Below are positions 57,456 to 64,000 of a stretch of DNA of 64,000 nucleotides, one piece after another (position 1 is the first letter of the stretch; the number at the start of each line of letters is the position of its first letter). The translations under genes were made by a program, and so were the position numbers. The notes below the pieces were generated by a model. That model saw only the letters and a program-made list of their open reading frames with translations, did not search any database and was not told the origin of the DNA. This stretch comes from Thermococcus sp. JdF3 (GTDB taxonomy: Archaea > Methanobacteriota_B > Thermococci > Thermococcales > Thermococcaceae): contig NZ_SNUK01000001.1 of the NCBI RefSeq assembly GCF_012027495.1, positions 186,001 to 250,000 on the forward strand. Direction: 5' to 3'.

Positions 57456-59699
57456 TCACCCCGCGTCCAGGAGCTTTATCTCGTTGGGGTCAATGACGCC
57501 GTTTCCGTTGGAGTCCTTCGCCTCGAGCACCAGGTATTTTCCGTGGAAGTACTTGAAGAGGCCGGAGGTAAATATGAGCTCCACGGCCCCGCTGCTCTGC
57601 TCGTCGAAGAGAACCATCAGCACGTGGCCGTCCTGAGTCCTGCCGGGTATTATGACTATGGTGCTGGCCAGGGGGTATGTTCTGCCGTTTACCGTCACCA
57701 GCTGGCCCCTGACCTCGAGGGTCACCTCGCCGTTGTACTTCGAGACGTTGATGTCGTCGGGGGCGGCCAGGAAGATGTGGTTTCCATCCTCCACATTGGA
57801 AACCCCTTCCTTCAGATCCACACTCGACCCGAATTCCTCGAGTTGGGGCGCGATGGTCTCGGCGACCGCCCTGTATTCCCCGGCGTAGTGAAGTTCCCAC
57901 AATCCGCCGCGGAGGGCGGTTATGGTCTCGTAGAGGGTTACTCCCGGCAGGAACTTGACGTCCTTAATGAACTCGAGGGCAAGGGCGGTGTCCACGGTCG
58001 TCTTCGTCCCGTTGTGGAGGTTGTCGATGACCCACTTTAGGGCGTCGTCCTTTACGTCGTATCCGAGGGCGTCCAGGACCTCCGCGGCCCGCACGGTGTA
58101 CTCCATCGAACTCACTCCCGACGAAACCTCTCCCAGCATGTTTTCGCTTCTGCCAAAGTGCCCCCAGGAGCCGTCGTGGAGTCTCTGGGCCATCAGCCAG
58201 TCCGAGTGCGGGCCCAGCTTCTCAATATCTGTGATCCCCGTGAGGGACTCCAGAACTGTCACTGTGGTTGGGACGTTCTTTCCGACCATAACACTCAGCA
58301 GGTGGTTGAGTATTATGCCCCATCCGTCCGGGGTCACCGACAGGAGCCACTCCCTGGAGGCGTTGATGTCATCCCCCTTCGCGCCGAGCTCCAGCAGCAG
58401 GTCAAGACCCATCGCCGTTTCGTACGGCTGGGGTATGGAGAAGTACCCGGCCCACCTGCCAGGAAAGACCTCCAGAGAGCGTGTGAAGTTCAGGAGTTCC
58501 TCCTTTTCGTCGTCGCTCAGGTCGCCAAACTCCGCGAGAAGTTTGACTGTGTAGTAGTACTCTTCGGTCACGGTCCCGTGGAGTACCGCATCGTCCTTGG
58601 CGGCGGTCAGGTGTTCCCGCGCCCATTTTATGGCCAGATCAACACTTTCCGGCACGGGGGTGCATGTCTTCAGCGCCCGAACCGCGTAGTAGGTTGCCTT
58701 TGCTGATCCGTGGGTCCCGGTGTAGATTCCCCAGCTTCCGTCGGAGTTCTGGCTTTCGGCCAGCGCTGAACACAGCTCCCCCTTGGGGTTGGTGAAGTTT
58801 CCTGAGAGCCTGTCGGCCACGCTTGAGAACGCCATAACCGCGTAGGCGGTGGGGATGATGGAGTCCGTGTCATGGAATGGTCCCTCACTGCTGATTAGAT
58901 AATACGTCCCGTTGTGGTTGCCGAGCAGTTCGAGAACCGTCAGCGCCTGGACGGTGTCAAAACTCAGCGGTTCGTAGAGAACCAGGGCGTAGGTGAGCAT
59001 GGCCCTCTCCCTTTCGTTGAGTCCGTCAGAGGACAGGAGTTCCTTGCACCTCTCCAAATCCGCAGTCACGTTTCCGTAACCAACGGCTTTAAACGCTATG
59101 AGCCTGAGAGCCAGGTAGTCCGGCCTCAAATCCCCGGCCCTCTCCAGGTATTCGGCCCCGGCTTCAACCGCGATGCTGTTCTCGGGCGTTAAACCGATGT
59201 TCCCGAGTGCCCAGAGCGAGAGTGCGGTCGGGTAGAACTCCGTGGGGGAGTCCGCCAGATACCCCCATCCCTCCCCATTAAACGCTGTTAGAAGATACGT
59301 CCTGCCATCCCGTATTGCTATTTCAATGTCGTTTTCGCTGATTCCGGTATAGTATTCCTCCATAAGCTCTCTAACGGCTCCAAGGGCAATCAGAACAGTC
59401 GCAGTGTCCTGGGGAGTGCTCACCTCGCCCCGGTAGTGGCCCCAGCCCCCATCCGGGTTCTGAATCTGGAGAAGCTCCTTCGTGACGTTCGCTACGACGG
59501 AGAGCGCGTCTGTACTGTTCTGGGCCTTTCCGACGGTGGAAACGAGGGCAGTTAAAAGCAGGGCTTTTTCGGGGACTTCGTTTGTGTCCGTCACGGTGTA
59601 TGTGATGAATCCAAGGGACTCATCTATTACACTTGCCGCACTGGCATAAGGGAGCACAAAGAGCATGAACAGAATTACGGCAGTTAACGTCCTCCTCAT
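57456..59699 (-). CDS. Secreted alpha/alpha-toroid (prenyltransferase/squalene-cyclase-like repeat) protein
   Basis: 747 residues. Signal peptide MRRTLTAVILFMLFVLPYASA. Repeats of the QNPDGGWG type recur: QNPDGGWGHYRG, AFNGEGWGYL, QNSDGSWGIYTG and RLHDGSWGHFG, diagnostic of an alpha/alpha toroid as in squalene cyclases, prenyltransferases and complement C3d-like domains; a DxDD cyclase motif is not evident, so binding and not catalysis is likelier. A beta-rich region follows and the protein ends in DSNGNGVIDPNEIKLL, an EF-hand/dockerin-like calcium loop. First gene of the operon, 8 bases before cetZ. Confidence 0.83.
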   Translation of the reverse strand: MRRTLTAVILFMLFVLPYASAASVIDESLGFITYTVTDTNEVPEKALLLTALVSTVGKAQNSTDALSVVANVTKELLQIQNPDGGWGHYRGEVSTPQDTATVLIALGAVRELMEEYYTGISENDIEIAIRDGRTYLLTAFNGEGWGYLADSPTEFYPTALSLWALGNIGLTPENSIAVEAGAEYLERAGDLRPDYLALRLIAFKAVGYGNVTADLERCKELLSSDGLNERERAMLTYALVLYEPLSFDTVQALTVLELLGNHNGTYYLISSEGPFHDTDSIIPTAYAVMAFSSVADRLSGNFTNPKGELCSALAESQNSDGSWGIYTGTHGSAKATYYAVRALKTCTPVPESVDLAIKWAREHLTAAKDDAVLHGTVTEEYYYTVKLLAEFGDLSDDEKEELLNFTRSLEVFPGRWAGYFSIPQPYETAMGLDLLLELGAKGDDINASREWLLSVTPDGWGIILNHLLSVMVGKNVPTTVTVLESLTGITDIEKLGPHSDWLMAQRLHDGSWGHFGRSENMLGEVSSGVSSMEYTVRAAEVLDALGYDVKDDALKWVIDNLHNGTKTTVDTALALEFIKDVKFLPGVTLYETITALRGGLWELHYAGEYRAVAETIAPQLEEFGSSVDLKEGVSNVEDGNHIFLAAPDDINVSKYNGEVTLEVRGQLVTVNGRTYPLASTIVIIPGRTQDGHVLMVLFDEQSSGAVELIFTSGLFKYFHGKYLVLEAKDSNGNGVIDPNEIKLLDAG

Positions 59700-59717
59700 T
59701 CCCGTACACCTCTAACT

Positions 59718-59731
59718 ATCCCCTAGGGGAT
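59718..59731. promoter_or_regulatory. Palindromic operator candidate of the CetZ/pilin operon
   Basis: Perfect 14-base palindrome ATCCCCTAGGGGAT, placed about 20-25 bases downstream of the TATA box, i.e. over the expected transcription start. A related TATCCCGGGGAATA lies at 59754-59767 upstream of the TATA box. Confidence 0.6.
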
Positions 59732-59737
59732 GAAAAT

Positions 59738-59753
59738 AAATAAACTTTTTCCA
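59738..59753 (-). promoter_or_regulatory. Promoter of the CetZ/pilin operon
   Basis: Minus-strand GGAAAAAGTTTATTTA combines BRE-like and TATA-like sequence. It is the only convincing promoter for the ten genes downstream. Confidence 0.6.
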
Positions 59754-59781
59754 TATCCCGGGGAATAAAAAGGAACGGAGG

Positions 59782-60783
59782 TCAGTGTTTTATGAATCTG
59801 CCGCCGATTCCGGTTCCGTGGGAATCGACGTCGTCGCGCATTATGAGCACGACCCTGCTCGGCTCGTACTCGTCCTCGATGTGGTAGCCCGGGAGGTGCT
59901 TGACGAGTTCCTCGGCGAAGGCCCTGATCTCCTCGTGCCTCGGCATGTTGTTGATGGTCAGCCTGTTGCGCGAGAAGCCGACGAACATGTAAGCTTTTGC
60001 CTCAACGAACATCGGGTTGGCGAGCTTAATCAGCTCCGCGTAGCCCTCTGGGTTGTGCATGTTCTCGTCCTTGACGAGGGTCAGCCTTATCACCGTCCTG
60101 GTCTGGGCGTCCTTCATGAGCCCCAGCGTCTCCTTTATCTTCTCCCAACCGTCGGGAATCATCGGGACGTTAACGCGGTTGTAGGTCTCAATGTCCGGGG
60201 CGGTGAGGGAGACGTAGAGCTGGCTCGGCAGCTTGTCCTCGTTCTTCATCTCCTCGAGCCTCTCCGGAACCGTTCCGTTGGTGACTATGAAGGTGGTGAA
60301 TCCCCGCTTGTGGAACTCCTCCACCAGGTCGCCCATGTATGGGTAGAGCATCGGCTCACCGGAGAGGCTTATGGCGGCGTGCTTGGGGTTCCATGCCTCC
60401 TCGAACTTCTTCATGTTTATGCCTGGCATGCCCTTGTAGCCGACGAGGAGCTTTCTCTGGGCATTAATGCTTTCCTCAACGATGAAGGCCGGGTCGTCCC
60501 ACGGCTCCGGGAGCTCCGTGCCGAGGAAGCCCTCCATCGGGCGCCAGCAGAATATGCAGTTGTGGGTGCACCATGCCGTAACCGGCGTCATCTGCAGGCA
60601 GCGGTGGGAGTGTATGTTGTAGAACTTCTGCTTGTAGCAGAAGCGGTCGTGCTTTATGCTCTCCTTGAGCCAGTGGCAGAGCTTCACCGAGCTGTGCCTG
60701 CCCACGAGCGCGTAGTGCTGCTTCCTGAAGAGGCTCGCTATCTCCTCCGGCATGTTCGGGTTGGACTTGAACGTTAACGCCAT
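59782..60783 (-). CDS. taw1: tRNA 4-demethylwyosine synthase Taw1
   Basis: 333 residues from the ATG after AGGTGAGGCTA. Radical SAM cluster CTHNCIFCW; N-terminal cysteines (KLCHWLKE, RFCYKQKF and HRCLQM) for the second Fe-S cluster; SLSGEPMLYP and FIVTNGTVPE in the barrel. It condenses N1-methylguanosine-37 of tRNA-Phe with pyruvate-derived carbons to 4-demethylwyosine. Partner in the pathway: taw3 at 4649. Confidence 0.96.
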   Translation of the reverse strand: MALTFKSNPNMPEEIASLFRKQHYALVGRHSSVKLCHWLKESIKHDRFCYKQKFYNIHSHRCLQMTPVTAWCTHNCIFCWRPMEGFLGTELPEPWDDPAFIVEESINAQRKLLVGYKGMPGINMKKFEEAWNPKHAAISLSGEPMLYPYMGDLVEEFHKRGFTTFIVTNGTVPERLEEMKNEDKLPSQLYVSLTAPDIETYNRVNVPMIPDGWEKIKETLGLMKDAQTRTVIRLTLVKDENMHNPEGYAELIKLANPMFVEAKAYMFVGFSRNRLTINNMPRHEEIRAFAEELVKHLPGYHIEDEYEPSRVVLIMRDDVDSHGTGIGGRFIKH

Positions 60784-60827
60784 TAGCCTCACCTAATTCC
60801 TCTCTCCGGGTTGGCTTTGAACGAGCC

Positions 60828-60838
60828 TTTTAAAAAGG
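60828..60838 (-). promoter_or_regulatory. taw1 promoter
   Basis: Minus-strand CCTTTTTAAAAGG-type TATA about 45 bases before the start. The divergent gap also contains AATATTTT-ATTGTCG-AAAAATATT, an imperfect inverted repeat. Confidence 0.5.
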
Positions 60839-60910
60839 TGATGGGTCGGGTGTGTGGAGGATGCCGTTTCGCTGGGAATATTTTATTGTCGAAAAATATT
60901 TCGTCAATAT

Positions 60911-60927
60911 GCGAAAACTTTAAAAGC
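60911..60927 (+). promoter_or_regulatory. Promoter of the 45-codon gene, leaderless type
   Basis: GCGAAAA followed by CTTTAAAAGC, 25-30 bases before ATG 60948, which has no ribosome binding site. Confidence 0.55.
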
Positions 60928-60947
60928 GATCCGTTGATTCTACCTCC

Positions 60948-61085
60948 ATGTTTGGAAACATAAAACCGCGCCAGGAGATTAAGGCAAGGGAGATTGAAAT
61001 GGAGTTCTTCGAGGAGGACGGGGGCTTCCCGGAGAGGCCAAAGGTGAAGCTCCTCTTTGAGATCAAACGTCACCGCCTTGCATAG
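60948..61085 (+). CDS. 45-residue basic/acidic protein of unknown function
   Basis: Reads MFGNIKPRQEIKAREIEMEF, then EEDGGFPERPKVKLLFEIKR to the stop at 61085. Good BRE/TATA at leaderless spacing and GAG/AAG/CTC codon bias like the neighbours support a real gene. Its end overlaps the convergent methyltransferase gene by 23 bases. No domain recognised. Confidence 0.6.
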   Translation: MFGNIKPRQEIKAREIEMEFFEEDGGFPERPKVKLLFEIKRHRLA

Positions 61086-61653
61086 TGGCGTTTATCAACA
61101 GTATATCCTCAAAAAAGACGTGCACCCTAGCGGCTATTTTTCCCATCAAACCAACTTCCTCCAGCCTTCTCAGCGTTTCTTCCACCCCGGTTATCGAGCT
61201 CTGGACTATCTGGACGGTTCCGCCGGGTTTGAGATGTCCTGGAACCTCCCGAATGAACCGGTCGAGGACCTCCCTGCCGCCCTCGCCGCCAACCAGCGCC
61301 AGGTCTATCGGCTCCTCCGGCTCGCCGGGCAGGTAGGGGGCGTTGAAGGTTATCACGTCGAACTTCCCGTCAACCCTCTCAAACAGGTCGCTCACGCGAA
61401 ACTCGACGTTTTTGATGCCGTTTATCCTCGCGTTCTCTCCCGCCAGCTCAACGGCCAGCGGATTGATGTCCACTCCCAGAACAAAGCGGGCTTTTCTCGC
61501 CATCAGGAGTGCTATAAGCCCCGTGCCTGTTCCAACGTCGAGGGCCCGGTCGCCCTCCCTAACCGCGAGGTTCTCCGCCAGAAGGAACGTGTCCTCCGCC
61601 GGCTCGTAGACCTGGGGGTGGAGCTTGAGCTCGATGCCGTAGTAGGCGGGCAT
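61063..61653 (-). CDS. HemK2-type class I methyltransferase
   Basis: 196 residues. VYEPAEDTFLLAENL, SAM motif ALDVGTGTGLIALLMA, GVDINPLAVELA, and NAPYLPG in place of NPPY. This is the Mtq2/HemK2 branch, which methylates the Gln of the release-factor GGQ motif (with a partner such as Trm112 in some organisms). Downstream of rps27ae, with GATGGTACC before the ATG. Confidence 0.88.
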   Translation of the reverse strand: MPAYYGIELKLHPQVYEPAEDTFLLAENLAVREGDRALDVGTGTGLIALLMARKARFVLGVDINPLAVELAGENARINGIKNVEFRVSDLFERVDGKFDVITFNAPYLPGEPEEPIDLALVGGEGGREVLDRFIREVPGHLKPGGTVQIVQSSITGVEETLRRLEEVGLMGKIAARVHVFFEDILLINATMQGGDV

Positions 61654-61727
61654 GGTACCATCTGCCGCAACGTCTTTTTGAGGTTAACCCTTAAGGGGAT
61701 GTAGAAAAGCCTGAGAAAGGAGAGGAA

Positions 61728-61901
61728 TCACTTCCTCTTCCACTCGGTGTAGCCGCAGCGGCCGCAGCTCCAGCGGTCCTTGTGCTCGGCCATGAAGACG
61801 CCCGGACCGCAGCGCGGGCAGAACTTGCCCTTCCTCTTGACCTTTCCGCCCTGAACCTCGTAGAGCTTCCACTTCTGGCTGGTCTTCTTGCCCTTAGCCA
61901 T
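61728..61901 (-). CDS. rps27ae: 30S ribosomal protein S27ae
   Basis: 57 residues, [20 protein letters not shown] onwards. Zinc ribbon cysteines in FCPRCGPGV and [11 protein letters not shown]. Adjacent to rps24e as in other archaea (10 bases apart). Confidence 0.96.
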   Translation of the reverse strand: MAKGKKTSQKWKLYEVQGGKVKRKGKFCPRCGPGVFMAEHKDRWSCGRCGYTEWKRK

Positions 61902-61911
61902 CTAAACCACC

Positions 61912-62208
61912 TCACTCCTCCTCCTTCTGAATGAGGCCGTCCCTAACGAGGATGTATTCCGGCTCGATGTAGAGCATCCTCTCCTTGCTCTCGTAGGCCT
62001 TGGCGTAGCCCCTGCTGACGCGGCTGCCGAAGTAGCTCCTTATGTACTGGAGAACCACGGTCTCGGGGTTGAGGTCGAGCATGGCAACGAGCTTGCCCTT
62101 GACGTCGGCCCTGCTCGGGGTGGCCTCTCCCTCGTGGATGACATCGAAGTATATCTCCTTCCTTCCGAGGAGCTTGTTCTCCCTTATCTCGGTAACCTTA
62201 ATCTCCAT
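61912..62208 (-). CDS. rps24e: 30S ribosomal protein S24e
   Basis: 98 residues; [26 protein letters not shown] and [17 protein letters not shown] are family signatures. Overlaps the dephospho-CoA kinase gene by 11 bases. Confidence 0.96.
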   Translation of the reverse strand: MEIKVTEIRENKLLGRKEIYFDVIHEGEATPSRADVKGKLVAMLDLNPETVVLQYIRSYFGSRVSRGYAKAYESKERMLYIEPEYILVRDGLIQKEEE

Positions 62209-62731
62209 CGTGAATCACCTCCATCTTGGACATGAGCTTTCCACACTTGAGCTTGCATTCGGGGGTTACCTTTATAAGCACTACTCCCTCGTCCGGCTGG
62301 CCGTAGAGCACGAGGGTGCCCTCGGGGGCGTAGAGCACGGCGGGAATCGCCGCCAGGTCCTCCTCTCCGTACACCTTTATGTAAACACGCCTGCCCCTCG
62401 CGGCCAGTCCAAAGCCCTTTCTGATTGCGTTTAATAAAGCTTTCGTTATGGTTCCGGCCGGGTTCTGGACGGTCATCACGACCGCGCCTGGGTCTACGGA
62501 GGGATTGTAGGCTTTCCTCTTCGTCTTGTGGTCGTATATCGCCAGACTTGGCGATATACCAAGCTTGATGACGTTCTCGGTCACCACGTCGCCGACGGTG
62601 ACGACGCGCCTGGCCCTCTCAAGCTCTCCCCTAATCCTGATGTACGGCTCGGGGATCTCCCCCCGGACGAGCTCTCCGAGGGGGTCTTTGAGCTCCCTTC
62701 TGAGCTCGGGGGTGAGTACGAACCTCATCAT
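62198..62731 (-). CDS. GTP-dependent dephospho-CoA kinase (DUF359)
   Basis: 177 residues (start at either of two adjacent ATGs). [27 protein letters not shown] and [16 protein letters not shown] are the DUF359 signature; the Thermococcus kodakarensis member was shown to phosphorylate dephospho-CoA with GTP, the last step of CoA synthesis. Overlaps the Spt4 stop codon. Confidence 0.92.
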   Translation of the reverse strand: MMRFVLTPELRRELKDPLGELVRGEIPEPYIRIRGELERARRVVTVGDVVTENVIKLGISPSLAIYDHKTKRKAYNPSVDPGAVVMTVQNPAGTITKALLNAIRKGFGLAARGRRVYIKVYGEEDLAAIPAVLYAPEGTLVLYGQPDEGVVLIKVTPECKLKCGKLMSKMEVIHDGD

Positions 62732-62916
62732 CTGACCCTTATGGCGTACTTTCCTGGGACCTCAACGCCCAGCTTCTGCGCTATCATCGACTTCTCGGGC
62801 TCGGTGATTATGACGAGGTCGAACCACTCGTCGCTGAGGTCCCTGCTGCCGCAGACCGGGCAGCGCTCCTCCGTGGTTATGTAGTGGCAGTGCCTGCAGG
62901 CGCGCTCCTTCGCCAT
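62728..62916 (-). CDS. spt4: Transcription elongation factor Spt4 (RpoE'')
   Basis: 62 residues; zinc ribbon CRHCHY...CPVCGSRD then DLVIITEPEKSMIAQKLG. Partner of Spt5. Start overlaps the rpoE' stop as TAATG. Confidence 0.96.
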   Translation of the reverse strand: MAKERACRHCHYITTEERCPVCGSRDLSDEWFDLVIITEPEKSMIAQKLGVEVPGKYAIRVR

Positions 62917-63476
62917 TACTCCTCAGCCTCCCTGCGCTTTTCCTTTTCCACCCAGTCCCTCTTTCCGAGGCCCGGCTGGCGCATGGTGAGGCCTATCTTG
63001 TTCTCCCTGATAACGCGGCTCTTGACGCTTATGGCTATTATCCTCGCCCTCGCCTCGTCGCCGAGCTTGAGGATCCTGTTGGTCTCCTTACCGATGAACT
63101 GCTTGTTCTTCTCGTCGAAGACGACGTAGTCGTCCATGAGCTGGCTGATGTGGACGAGGCCGTCCATCGGGCCTATCCTGATGAAGGCACCGTACGGGGC
63201 GACGTCTATGACCTCGCCCTCCACGACCTCGTGCATCTCGGGCTTCCAGACGAGGACGTTGAAGACGACCTCGTGGTAGGTTGCCCCGTCACCGGGGACG
63301 ATAACCCCCTGCCCGATGTCCTCAACGTCCATGACCGCCAGAACAACGCCCTCGTCGCGGTCGTAGATCCCTTCGTAGGCCTCACGAAGGACTATCTTGG
63401 CGGCCTCCTTGGGCTCCATGGTGAACATCCGGGGTGGAATCCTAACGACGTCCTTAATCTTGAGGAGCTTGTACAT
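62916..63476 (-). CDS. rpoE: RNA polymerase subunit Rpo7 (RpoE')
   Basis: 186 residues; N-terminal RNP-like domain (VVRIPPRMFTMEPKEAA and DGATYHEVVFNVLVWKPEMHEVVEG) and a C-terminal S1 domain (VDVAPYGAF-type IDVAPYGAFIRIGPMDGLVH). GGAGGTTAAGGC precedes the ATG. Forms the polymerase stalk with Rpo4. Confidence 0.97.
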   Translation of the reverse strand: MYKLLKIKDVVRIPPRMFTMEPKEAAKIVLREAYEGIYDRDEGVVLAVMDVEDIGQGVIVPGDGATYHEVVFNVLVWKPEMHEVVEGEVIDVAPYGAFIRIGPMDGLVHISQLMDDYVVFDEKNKQFIGKETNRILKLGDEARARIIAISVKSRVIRENKIGLTMRQPGLGKRDWVEKEKRREAEE

Positions 63477-63512
63477 GCCTTAACCTCCTTGAGGGAATAA
63501 GGGGAAAAGAAA

Positions 63513-64000
63513 TCACTCCTTCTTGCCGAACTTCTCCTTGTAGAGCTCGATGGCGCGGAGGATCTCCCTCTTGGCCTCCTCGGCGTTGCCCCAGCCCTCT
63601 ATCTGGGTGACCTTGCCCTGAAGCTCCTTATAGCGCTGGAAGAAGTGGGCAACCTCATCGAGGAAGGCCTTCGGGACGTCGTCTATGTCCTTCCAGTCGT
63701 CGAAGTACGGGTCCTCAACGGGGACGGCGAGGACCTTCCAGTCCTTGTCGCCGCTGTCCTCCATCTTCATTATGCCTATCGGTCTCGCCTCTATGAGGGT
63801 GAGCGGGTAAACCGGCTCGCGCATGATGACCATGATGTCGAAGGGATCACCGTCGTCGTACCAGGTCTGCGGGATTATTCCGTAGTCCACCGGGTAGAAG
63901 AACGGGCTGTAGAGCACTCTATCGAGCTTTATAAGGCCTGTCTTCTTGTCGAGCTCGTACTTGTTCCTGCTTCCCTTCGGGATCTCTATGAGAGCGTAAA
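63513..64000 (-). CDS. ppa: Inorganic pyrophosphatase, 3' part (5' end outside window)
   Basis: Open to the window edge; about 162 residues seen of the usual ~178. [32 protein letters not shown], the metal-binding DGDPFDIMV and [12 protein letters not shown] are those of family I pyrophosphatases. Hydrolyses pyrophosphate from biosynthesis. Confidence 0.97.
   Translation of the reverse strand, partial: YALIEIPKGSRNKYELDKKTGLIKLDRVLYSPFFYPVDYGIIPQTWYDDGDPFDIMVIMREPVYPLTLIEARPIGIMKMEDSGDKDWKVLAVPVEDPYFDDWKDIDDVPKAFLDEVAHFFQRYKELQGKVTQIEGWGNAEEAKREILRAIELYKEKFGKKE

Noticed and set aside
59785-60777. 330-codon frame antisense to taw1
   Set aside because: Shadow frame; the opposite strand has clear radical SAM cysteines and the Taw1 signature.

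Overview
The window is a piece of a hyperthermophilic euryarchaeal chromosome of the Thermococcales, most likely a Thermococcus. The pointers are a group II thermosome, archaeal BRE/TATA promoters with GGTG-type ribosome binding sites or leaderless starts, the formate-dependent purine enzymes PurT and PurP, archaeal Rpo7/Spt4/S24e/S27ae, GTP-dependent dephospho-CoA kinase, wyosine enzymes Taw1 and Taw3, class III (pilin-like) signal sequences, and secreted proteins ending in a CGP-CTERM-like tail. This assignment is inferred from gene content; no database was searched.

Layout. 1-7.4 kb: 3' part of a chelatase-like AAA+/VWA protein, the thermosome, a small ABC exporter, taw3 and a Upf1/IGHMBP2-type helicase. 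7.5-14.4 kb: an accessory block of three aldehyde dehydrogenases. The last of them is cut by a tnpB-only IS200/IS605-type element, and a second, solo left end of the same element type lies nearby. 14.7-23.2 kb: guaB, the NAD de novo genes nadB, nadA and nadC (with a VapBC-like pair and an AAA ATPase interleaved) and pdxS/pdxT. 23.2-26.9 kb: a secreted CGP-CTERM protein, an orphan formate dehydrogenase catalytic subunit and a decayed MazF-type toxin pair. 26.9-47.8 kb: purine biosynthesis (purF, purC, purM, purT, purE, then purD-purP-purS-purQ-purL-purP, then guaAB/guaAA). It is interrupted at 31.4-36.9 kb by a duplicated accessory cassette (TIM-barrel-like DUF4855-type protein plus secreted CGP-CTERM proteins) and at 46.6-47.2 kb by another VapBC-like pair.

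48.1-59.7 kb holds the most unusual locus: a tightly overlapping minus-strand operon. In order of transcription it encodes a secreted alpha/alpha-toroid protein with a C-terminal EF-hand-like loop, a CetZ-like tubulin homologue, a membrane protein, six proteins with pilin-type N-termini (about 149 to 843 residues) and a DUF2101-like membrane protein. Its single visible promoter overlaps a perfect palindrome. No pilus ATPase or TadC/FlaJ-type platform protein is present in the window. 59.8-64 kb returns to housekeeping genes: taw1, a 45-codon leaderless gene, a HemK2-type methyltransferase, rps27ae, rps24e, dephospho-CoA kinase, spt4, rpoE' and the 3' part of inorganic pyrophosphatase.

Metabolically the window is dominated by nucleotide and cofactor synthesis (purines, NAD, PLP, CoA). 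Much of the accessory DNA (TA pairs, the AAA ATPase, the DUF4855/CGP cassettes) sits inside or between these operons, often with overlapping start and stop codons. No tRNA, rRNA or CRISPR array was recognised.
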